DNA from: an uncultured Burkholderiales bacterium
GTDB taxonomy: Bacteria > Pseudomonadota > Gammaproteobacteria > Burkholderiales > Burkholderiaceae_C
Length of the DNA: 64,000 bases
Assembly: GCA_903935585.1 (NCBI GenBank)
Contig: CAIZSE010000007.1
Coordinates: 1-64,000, forward strand
Direction of reading: 5' to 3'
The notes beneath the pieces were generated by a model, which searched no databases, had not been told where the DNA came from, and worked only from the letters and a program-made list of their open reading frames with translations. Each line of letters starts with the position of its first letter. Within the stretch, counting starts at the first letter, position 1. The position numbers were made by a program, and so were the translations under genes. Positions 56,685-64,000 of this stretch are shown piece after piece.

Positions 56685-59294
56685 ATGTCGTTCTATACCT
56701 CGCTCACCGGACTGAACTCTGCCACCGCACAGTTGGCCGTCACATCCAACAACATCGCCAACGTGGGTACATCGGGCTTCAAGCGCTCGCGTGCCGACTT
56801 TGGTGACATCTTCTCGACATCACCCTTGCAAAAATCTTCCAGCAACATCGGTCAGGGCGTCTCGCTCAAACAGGTGAGCCAGGAATTCAGCCAGGGCAAC
56901 ATCTCCACATCGGGCAACTCGCTCGACCTGGCGATCACCGGCGACGGCTTTTTCCCGCTGAAATCAGCCGATGGCCTGCAAGAGGTTTACACCCGCAACG
57001 GCTCCTTCACGCTGAACGACCAGAACAACGTGGTCAACTCCACAGGGCAACGACTGCAAGCCGCCTCGGTCGACTCGTCCGGCAAGGCCGACTTGACCAA
57101 CCTCGCCGCCTTGACGATTCCACCCAAGACCTCGGGCGAAGCGGTTGAGACCACCCAAATCCAGCTGGGCCTGAACTTGCCCGCCGACTCCTCGGTGATC
57201 ACAGCCGACTTTGACCGGACCAACGCCAGCACCTACAACAAAAGCACCGCACTGACGGTGTATGACAGTGGTGGTAACGGCTACCTGGCCACGGTCTATT
57301 ACGTCAAGACACAAAACGCCAGCCAGGACAGCCCTTACTCCAAATGGCAAACTTACTTTTTTGTGGGCGACAGCCAGGTCAAACCGGCCTTGCAACAAGC
57401 CACCGACAACTTGAGCAGCGCGCTTTACGTCAACAAATACGGTGACGTTTTGCCCAAAAGTGACACAAGCGTTGTGCCCAGTTCGGGCACGACCGAGATG
57501 TACACACTGGACCAACTGACCGACACACGTTTTTCCACACCGTCGGCAGCCGTGGGCGCTTCGCTCTTGGGCACTTATTACGTCAACCCTTCGCTCAGGG
57601 GCTTTACACCCAACACGACCGAGTTGAAGTTCAGCATCAAGGTCGACGGCTCCACCATGCCGCAAAACGTCTCCTACACCATGACCGCCGCGGATGCCGA
57701 CCCGGAAGTCCTGTCACGCAACCTGGAGGTCAAGATCAACAACCAGTTGGGCGTGCAGAGCTCCGACCCACGCTACGGCATCTCGGTCAGCTTCGACCCG
57801 GACACCGTGCAATTCTCATTGGCTTCGGGCACAACGGGTGACCAGTCGAGCATCGAAGTCAGCGCATTTCAGCGTCAGACCTCCGCCACCACTTTGGGCG
57901 GCACCTTCGCTACCGGCGAGGTCGTTTCGGCCAGCATTGGCGGGGCGACTTACAGCTACACCGTCAAGGCCGGCAACACCCCTGCCAACGTTGCAGCAGG
58001 TCTGGCTTTGGCATTCAACACCGGCAACAATGGTGTCACGGCAGCCGCAGACAGTACTGGCGTCTTGACACTGACAGGCGCCGCCGACGGCAGCCCCTTC
58101 ACACCCACCATCACAATTGCACCCACCACAGGCGCAGGCACCGCACCGGCTTTCAGCACCGTCGCAGGCAACGCCACAGCCAATGCCGAAGCCGTCAACC
58201 TTCTGGGTTTCACCAGCGGATTGGCCTCCCTGAAAGTGGACGCATCAGCGACCGAAGCCGTGCGCGGCAAGAAAAGTGATGCCGCCACATTGCGCGGTGA
58301 GACCATGACCATCAACACCACCAAGAGTGTGGCGGTGTCATCGGGCAACCAGGACTTTTTTGCCACGGTCGATGGCATTGCCAGCACCTTCAAAGTGCCA
58401 GCGGGTTCGTACACCATGGAAAAGTTGGCTGAAACCATCCAAGGGAAAATCAACGAGATCATAGACACGGAATCCGGCCGAAAAGTGACGGGCGTCACCG
58501 TGGGCTTTGACACCAAAACCAAACAACTGACCTTCACGACAGGCACCAACGGCGACAACGCGTCCATCCAGGTTTCTGGCTCGGCGGACTGGGGACTGTC
58601 CAACACCGAAATGCAATTTGGCGCCACCACCGACTGGGTCAAGCTGTCGCATTACACCGAAAACGGCGCATTGCAATACGTCAAAAACGGTGGCCAAACA
58701 GAAGATGCTTCAGAACTGTCGACCAAAACAGAATGGTGGCCCGTTTATCTGGACCGCGGCGAGCTGAGCTTCGACCTGACCGGCAAACCCGTTTCTCCAC
58801 TGACCGCCATGCCCTTTGAGACCGCCTTCCTGGAAGGCGGCAAAGGGGCCTTGACCATGAAGATCGACTTTACCCAATCAACCCAGTATTCCAGCGCATT
58901 TGCCGTGTTGTCGCAGTCGCAAGACGGCGCACCCGAAGGTGAATTGATGGGCCTGAACATTGGTGTGGACGGTCTGGTCAATGCCACTTACTCCAACGGT
59001 TCGCAAAACTCGTTGGGCAAGATTGTTTTGGCCAACTTCTCCAGCCCGTCCGGTTTGCGCCAAGTGGGTGACGCCAGTTACCTGGCATCGGCCACTTCGG
59101 GCACAGCCAAGATCGGTGAAGCCGGTTCTGCCGGATTCGGCTCGATCCGCGCCGGCGCCACAGAGCGTGCCAACGTGGACTTGACACAAGAATTAGTCGA
59201 CCTGATCACCGCTCAACGGAACTTCCAGGCCAACGCCAAAGCCATTGAGACCAGCAGCACGATGACCTCCGCGATCATCAACATCCGTGCTTGA
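56685..59294 (+). CDS. flgE: Flagellar hook protein FlgE (enlarged, 869 aa)
   Basis: SNNIANVGTSGFKRSRADFGDIF; C-terminal DLITAQRNFQANAKAIETSSTM. Confidence 0.94.
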   Translation: MSFYTSLTGLNSATAQLAVTSNNIANVGTSGFKRSRADFGDIFSTSPLQKSSSNIGQGVSLKQVSQEFSQGNISTSGNSLDLAITGDGFFPLKSADGLQEVYTRNGSFTLNDQNNVVNSTGQRLQAASVDSSGKADLTNLAALTIPPKTSGEAVETTQIQLGLNLPADSSVITADFDRTNASTYNKSTALTVYDSGGNGYLATVYYVKTQNASQDSPYSKWQTYFFVGDSQVKPALQQATDNLSSALYVNKYGDVLPKSDTSVVPSSGTTEMYTLDQLTDTRFSTPSAAVGASLLGTYYVNPSLRGFTPNTTELKFSIKVDGSTMPQNVSYTMTAADADPEVLSRNLEVKINNQLGVQSSDPRYGISVSFDPDTVQFSLASGTTGDQSSIEVSAFQRQTSATTLGGTFATGEVVSASIGGATYSYTVKAGNTPANVAAGLALAFNTGNNGVTAAADSTGVLTLTGAADGSPFTPTITIAPTTGAGTAPAFSTVAGNATANAEAVNLLGFTSGLASLKVDASATEAVRGKKSDAATLRGETMTINTTKSVAVSSGNQDFFATVDGIASTFKVPAGSYTMEKLAETIQGKINEIIDTESGRKVTGVTVGFDTKTKQLTFTTGTNGDNASIQVSGSADWGLSNTEMQFGATTDWVKLSHYTENGALQYVKNGGQTEDASELSTKTEWWPVYLDRGELSFDLTGKPVSPLTAMPFETAFLEGGKGALTMKIDFTQSTQYSSAFAVLSQSQDGAPEGELMGLNIGVDGLVNATYSNGSQNSLGKIVLANFSSPSGLRQVGDASYLASATSGTAKIGEAGSAGFGSIRAGATERANVDLTQELVDLITAQRNFQANAKAIETSSTMTSAIINIRA

Positions 59295-59329
59295 TGGCTT
59301 GAACTGCTGAACCGACTGAAAGCCTCGCC

Positions 59330-60091
59330 ATGGACCGCCTCATCTTCACCTCCAACGCCACCATCAAGGAAATGGCCACAGCACGCCAGGTGCTGGTCAA
59401 TGATCTGGCCAACCTGTCGACGGTGGGTTTCAAAAGCAGCTACGACGTGGCCCTCAAATCGGTCAAAGTGGAGGGTGCAGGCTTTGACTCACGCTTTCAG
59501 GCGCAGGCCATATCCCGCGATTCGATCCGCATGACGCCAGCCTCCATCATGGCCACGGGTCGTCCCATGGACGTTGCCCTGGCCGACAAAGCGGTGCTGG
59601 CGGTACAGGCCTCCAACGGCGACATGGCGTTCACTCGCCGTGGCGACCTGAAAGTCAACCCGCAAGGACAACTCGAAAATGGCTCGGGCCATCTGGTGCT
59701 GGGCGGTGGCGGCCCCATCACCATCCCCCCAGGCATGATGGTCAGCATCAACCCCGATGGCACGATTTACGCCAGAGACCCGGCCCAAACCGGCCCTGAA
59801 CCATCGGTACTGATCGACCAATTGCGCCTGCGTGACAGCACAGATGTCCCACTTGGACGACGCATGGATGGCTTGTACCAGGTCGAGGGCAAGGCCCCCG
59901 GCACCGACATTGCCGTCGGCACCACGCCCCTCAAATTGATCCCCCAGGCGCTAGAGGGCAGCAACGTCAACGCCATCGAAGCCATGACCCGACTGATTGA
60001 CCATTCGCGCAGCTTCGAAACCCAAATTCGCATCATCAAGGAAACCAAAGGGCTGGACGAATCCGGCGCTTCCATGATGAAGGTCGCTTGA
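59330..60091 (+). CDS. flgF: Flagellar basal body rod protein FlgF
   Basis: MDRLIFTSNATIKEMATARQVLVNDLANLSTVGFKSSYDVAL. Confidence 0.93.
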   Translation: MDRLIFTSNATIKEMATARQVLVNDLANLSTVGFKSSYDVALKSVKVEGAGFDSRFQAQAISRDSIRMTPASIMATGRPMDVALADKAVLAVQASNGDMAFTRRGDLKVNPQGQLENGSGHLVLGGGGPITIPPGMMVSINPDGTIYARDPAQTGPEPSVLIDQLRLRDSTDVPLGRRMDGLYQVEGKAPGTDIAVGTTPLKLIPQALEGSNVNAIEAMTRLIDHSRSFETQIRIIKETKGLDESGASMMKVA

Positions 60092-60111
60092 AGAAATAAC
60101 TGGAGAACACC

Positions 60112-60897
60112 ATGGATGCATCAATGTGGATTGCCAAAACCGGCCTGGACGCGCAGCAAACGCGCATGTCGGTTATTTCCAACAACTTGGCCAACGTCAA
60201 CACCACTGCCTTCAAACGTGACCGTGCTTCGTTTGAGGACATGCTCTACCAAAACCTGCGCCAACCTGGCGCACAAGTGGGTGCCAATGCACAAGCCCCC
60301 ACCGGCCTGATGCTGGGCACCGGTGTGCGCATCGTGTCCACTGAAAAAACACACACCCAGGGCAGCTTGGTCAGTACCAAAAACGCCCTGGACCTGGCGA
60401 TTCAAGGCGAAGGCTTCTTCCAGATCACCCAGGCAGACGGCACCACGGCCTACACCCGTGATGGTGGTTTTAAATTGTCTTCTACGGGCCAATTGGTCAC
60501 GACCAACGGCGCAGCACTGCAACCCGCGATCACCATTCCCCCCAACGTGGCCAGCATCACCGTGGGCCAGGATGGCACGGTATCGGTAGAGACCGCTGCA
60601 GGCGGTGGCAGCCAGGTACTGGGGCAGATCCAGACTGCCCGTTTTTTGAACCCTGCCGGCCTGCAATCCCTGGGTCAAAACCTGATGAAAGAAACCACGG
60701 CCAGTGGTGCACCCCAAGTCGGCCAGGCCGGTGTGGCAGGCGCAGGCCAACTCATGCAAGGGGCACTGGAAGCCTCCAACGTGAACGTGGTGGAAGAAAT
60801 GGTCAACATGATCGAAACCCAACGTGCTTACGAAATCAACTCCAAAGCCATCTCGGCCGTGGACGGCATGCTGCGCTTCCTGAACAACAACATGTAA
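60112..60897 (+). CDS. flgG: Flagellar basal body rod protein FlgG
   Basis: MDASMWIAKTGLDAQQTRMSVISNNLANVNTTAFKRDRASFEDMLYQNLRQPG. Confidence 0.96.
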   Translation: MDASMWIAKTGLDAQQTRMSVISNNLANVNTTAFKRDRASFEDMLYQNLRQPGAQVGANAQAPTGLMLGTGVRIVSTEKTHTQGSLVSTKNALDLAIQGEGFFQITQADGTTAYTRDGGFKLSSTGQLVTTNGAALQPAITIPPNVASITVGQDGTVSVETAAGGGSQVLGQIQTARFLNPAGLQSLGQNLMKETTASGAPQVGQAGVAGAGQLMQGALEASNVNVVEEMVNMIETQRAYEINSKAISAVDGMLRFLNNNM

Positions 60898-60904
60898 GCG
60901 CCTG

Positions 60905-61621
60905 ATGAAAAAAACAACACCTTCTTTCTGCGCTTTGGGGCTTGTCATGACTTTGGGTCTGGCCGGCTGCGCTGCGCCCAATGCGCCCATGGCGCACTCC
61001 CCTCAATTTGCCCCGATTTTGCCGGTCGCCCTGGAAAAACCCCGCATGGCCACAGGCGCCATTTACAACGGGCGTCAAAGCGACAACTGGTTTGGCCGAG
61101 TCCGCACTTACACCCCTGGCGATGTCATCACTGTGCTGCTCAATGAATCGACCCAAGCAGGTCGTCAGCAAAGCAACAACCTCAAACGCGAATCCACCAA
61201 CGATGTGGTGCCCCAAGGTCTCACCAGCAAGGCATTGCGCATACCGGCCAAAATTTTTGGCAGCAAAGGCGAAGGCGCTTTTGACGGTCTGAATCTGAAC
61301 AGCGCCACGATAGAGAGCACAGGCACCGGCCAGGCCGACCAGCGTGCCACCCTCAGTGGTGCCGTGTCTGTCACCGTGGTCGAAGTTCTGAGCAACGGCA
61401 ACCTCATGGTGCGCGGCGAAAAGCAACTGGCACTGACCGAAGGGTCCGAGATCATCCAGGTCAGCGGCATCATCCGTCCTGAAGACATTTCGCCCAACAA
61501 CACCGTGCAATCACGGCGTTTGGCGAATGCACAAATCGCCTACCGCGGCACAGGCGACATGGCCAACGCCACCAAAGCCGGTTGGGGCACCAGTGCCTTG
61601 ATGAAGTTCTGGCCCTTCTGA
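60905..61621 (+). CDS. flgH: Flagellar L-ring protein FlgH
   Basis: Lipobox LAGCAAP; RVRTYTPGDVITVLLNESTQAGRQQSN; NGNLMVRGEKQLAL. Confidence 0.95.
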   Translation: MKKTTPSFCALGLVMTLGLAGCAAPNAPMAHSPQFAPILPVALEKPRMATGAIYNGRQSDNWFGRVRTYTPGDVITVLLNESTQAGRQQSNNLKRESTNDVVPQGLTSKALRIPAKIFGSKGEGAFDGLNLNSATIESTGTGQADQRATLSGAVSVTVVEVLSNGNLMVRGEKQLALTEGSEIIQVSGIIRPEDISPNNTVQSRRLANAQIAYRGTGDMANATKAGWGTSALMKFWPF

Positions 61622-61645
61622 CACAACCCCATGCTGGTGAACCCC

Positions 61646-62770
61646 ATGAAATCTGCCCTCTTCTCACTTGTTTTGCTGCTCGGCTTGTCAGGCGCAGCCT
61701 GGGCCGATCGCGTCAAGGATTTGGCGTCTGTGGCTGCAGGCCGAAGCAACCAACTCATCGGTTACGGCCTGGTGGTCGGTTTGCAAGGCACGGGAGATGG
61801 CGCCGATGTGTCGTTCACGGCCCAAAGCATGAAATCCATGCTGGCGCGACTGGGTGTGGGCATTGATGGCCCGCTGTCTGACTTTGAACAAAACGCCACC
61901 AGCGGCAAGATCGACATCAAGAACGTGGCCGCCGTGATGATCACCGCAGAATTGCCTGGTTTTGCCAAACCTGGCCAAAAAATCGACATCAATGTCTCGG
62001 CCATCGGCAAGGCCACCAGCCTGCGTGGCGGCAGCTTGCTGTTGACCAGCCTGCGCGGTGTCGACGGCGAAATTTACAGCCTGGCCCAAGGCGCACTGAC
62101 AGCCACAGGCGTTGAGACCAGTGCTGCGGGCTCCAAAGTCAGCATCGGTGTGCCGACTTCTGCCCGCATTCCGGGTGGTGCCACCGTAGAGCGCATGGTC
62201 GAAACCCCGTTTGAAAAGTCTGACCACGTGGTCATGAACGTGCGTGAATCGGATTTCACCACCACCACAGCCATCGTCAATTCGATCAACAAGAATTTTG
62301 GCCAAGGCACCGCGCAAGCCCTCGACGGCATGTCGTTTTCGATCAAAGCGCCCACCGACATGTCGCAGCGCGTGGCCTTCATGAGCATGGTTGAAAACCT
62401 CGATGTGGTGCCTGGCGAGCCGCCAGCACGCGTGGTGGTCAACTCGCGCACCGGCACCGTGGTCATCAGCCGCAATGTGCGTGTCACGGCAGCTGCTGTG
62501 GCGCACGGCACCATCTCGGTAGCGATCGCAGCGACCAACGAAGTGTCACAGCCCAATGCTTTGTCACGCGGCCAAACCGCCGGTGTGCAAAACGCCGACA
62601 TTTCGGTGTCCGAGCCCAAAAACCCGATGTTCCTTTTCCAGCCAGGTGTTGACCTGCGCCAAGTGGTGGACGCCGTCAACCAGGTGGGCGCCACGCCTTC
62701 GGCACTGATCGCGATTCTGGAAGCCCTCAAAAGCTCAGGCAGCTTGCGTGCCGAGCTGATCGTGATCTAA
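61646..62770 (+). CDS. flgI: Flagellar P-ring protein FlgI
   Basis: DRVKDLASVAAGRSNQLIGYGLVVGLQGTGDG. Confidence 0.96.
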   Translation: MKSALFSLVLLLGLSGAAWADRVKDLASVAAGRSNQLIGYGLVVGLQGTGDGADVSFTAQSMKSMLARLGVGIDGPLSDFEQNATSGKIDIKNVAAVMITAELPGFAKPGQKIDINVSAIGKATSLRGGSLLLTSLRGVDGEIYSLAQGALTATGVETSAAGSKVSIGVPTSARIPGGATVERMVETPFEKSDHVVMNVRESDFTTTTAIVNSINKNFGQGTAQALDGMSFSIKAPTDMSQRVAFMSMVENLDVVPGEPPARVVVNSRTGTVVISRNVRVTAAAVAHGTISVAIAATNEVSQPNALSRGQTAGVQNADISVSEPKNPMFLFQPGVDLRQVVDAVNQVGATPSALIAILEALKSSGSLRAELIVI

Positions 62771-62784
62771 AGCAAAGCAAAACC

Positions 62785-63261
62785 ATGAGCGACGTGTCCA
62801 ACACCACCCCCAGCAGCTATCTGGACTTCAACGCCCTGAAGCGCCTGAAGGGTGAGGCCGCGCGCGACCCATCGAAGGCCATTCGCCAGACCTCTGAACA
62901 ATTCGAGGCTTACTTCATTCAGCAGATGATGAAAACCATGCGCGACTCGATCGAAAAAAGCGATCTGGTCGAAGGCGGCAACATGGACATGTACCAGGAC
63001 ATGATGGACAAGGAAGTTTCCTTGCAAATGGCCAAGCGCGGCGGCATGGGCCTGGCCGACATGATGGAGCGCCAGATGGTCCGGGCGCAAGAAATGAGCA
63101 CACAGGATGCGCTGCAACTGCGCCAACCCGAAGCGAAGCCCATGCCACTCCATGCCCCACGTGTGGCCATGTCCCTCAAACCAGAGGCCATCAAAGCCTA
63201 TGAACTCGAACGCAGCACCAGCTTCAAGCTGAACGGCGCCACACCGGGGGCTAAACCATGA
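62785..63261 (+). CDS. flgJ: FlgJ rod-binding domain protein (no C-terminal muramidase domain)
   Basis: SEQFEAYFIQQMMKTMRDSIEKSDLVEGGNMDMYQDMMDKEVSLQMAKRGGMGLADMMERQM; 158 aa. Confidence 0.92.
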   Translation: MSDVSNTTPSSYLDFNALKRLKGEAARDPSKAIRQTSEQFEAYFIQQMMKTMRDSIEKSDLVEGGNMDMYQDMMDKEVSLQMAKRGGMGLADMMERQMVRAQEMSTQDALQLRQPEAKPMPLHAPRVAMSLKPEAIKAYELERSTSFKLNGATPGAKP

Positions 63262-64000
63262 GTGACTTGCTCAGCATTGGCAGCTCAGGCGTCACGGCTT
63301 ACCAGCGTGCCCTCGCCACTGTATCCAACAACATTGCCAACGTCAGCACAGATGGCTACACACGGCAAGATGTATCGCTGAGCTCCAACCAGCCTCGACA
63401 AATTGGCAACAGCTATTTGGGCACCGGGGCCCGCTTTGATTCGGTGCAAAGGCAATACGATGCTTTTGTTGAATCGAACCTGCGCAACAGCAACAGCGAT
63501 CTGGAAAGCCAAAAACCCCTGCTGTCCTATGTCAACCGCCTGATCGATGTGATGGGCGATGAAAGCATTGGGCTGACCACGGCGGTCAACCGGTTTTTTG
63601 AATCCTCCAGAGACCTGGCCACCGACCCCGCCTCTGTCGTCTCGCGCAGCATATTTTTGCGCGATGCCGATGGCTTGGCGGCACGGTTTCAACAATTGGC
63701 GAGCCAGTTTGATTTGCTCGACAACGAAACCCGCCAATCGGTTGAAACCGATGTGGGCCAGATCAACTCATTGACCCAGCAGCTGGGCTTGCTCAACAAG
63801 CAAATGGTCAAAAACAGCACTGCGGCCAGCCAGCCCTCAGAGCTGCTGGACCAGCGTGACCGCTTGTTGCGAGAATTGTCGGGTTTGATTTCGGTCAAAA
63901 CCAAATTCGAGACCAACGGTGCGGTGTTGATCAGCGTGGGTGACACACTGGACCAAGGCATTCTGGTCCACAACGCAACCACTCGGGCCATCACTGTGTC
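63258..64000 (+). CDS. flgK: Flagellar hook-associated protein FlgK (3' truncated by window)
   Basis: MSDLLSIGSSGVTAYQRALATVSNNIANVSTDGYTRQDV; ATGA overlap with flgJ. Confidence 0.94.
   Translation, partial: MSDLLSIGSSGVTAYQRALATVSNNIANVSTDGYTRQDVSLSSNQPRQIGNSYLGTGARFDSVQRQYDAFVESNLRNSNSDLESQKPLLSYVNRLIDVMGDESIGLTTAVNRFFESSRDLATDPASVVSRSIFLRDADGLAARFQQLASQFDLLDNETRQSVETDVGQINSLTQQLGLLNKQMVKNSTAASQPSELLDQRDRLLRELSGLISVKTKFETNGAVLISVGDTLDQGILVHNATTRAITV

Noticed and set aside
61688-62506. 272-aa minus-strand ORF opposite flgI
   Set aside because: Antisense shadow frame; flgI is certain.

Overview
Chromosomal window from a probable betaproteobacterium (gene content and order look Burkholderiales/Comamonadaceae-like; this is inference). 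It starts in a type IV minor-pilin cluster (1-2057) and runs through housekeeping and metabolic genes (ribD, rpiA, pyrD, sodB, xseA, exbBD-lpxK-kdsB-adk, lexA, an acyl-CoA catabolism block, tRNA-Pro and tRNA-Arg). From about 26.4 kb to the end it is an almost continuous flagellar gene cluster: fliS, fliA-flhG-flhF-flhA, fliKLMNOPQR-flhB, motAB, a FleQ-like activator, flgP/flgT-like genes, a second FliK plus FlhX, flgNMA and flgBCDEFGHIJK. The most interesting points are: (1) uncharacterised proteins embedded in the flagellar cluster, mainly a DamX/SPOR-like protein with a translationally linked Lys/Pro-rich protein and coiled-coil membrane protein after flhB; (2) FlgP/FlgT/LysM-like genes suggesting a Vibrio-like outer-membrane H-ring with MotAB; (3) a consistent set of sigma54 and sigma28 promoter candidates read by eye; (4) five tandem 40-bp hairpin repeats abutting an enoyl-CoA hydratase start codon; (5) two inverted copies of a ~65-bp palindromic element with compensatory arm changes around sodB; (6) a C8 tract inside fliP; (7) tandem LexA boxes upstream of lexA. 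No CRISPR array, prophage, transposase or rRNA was seen. All family calls are by eye from the sequence, with no database search.
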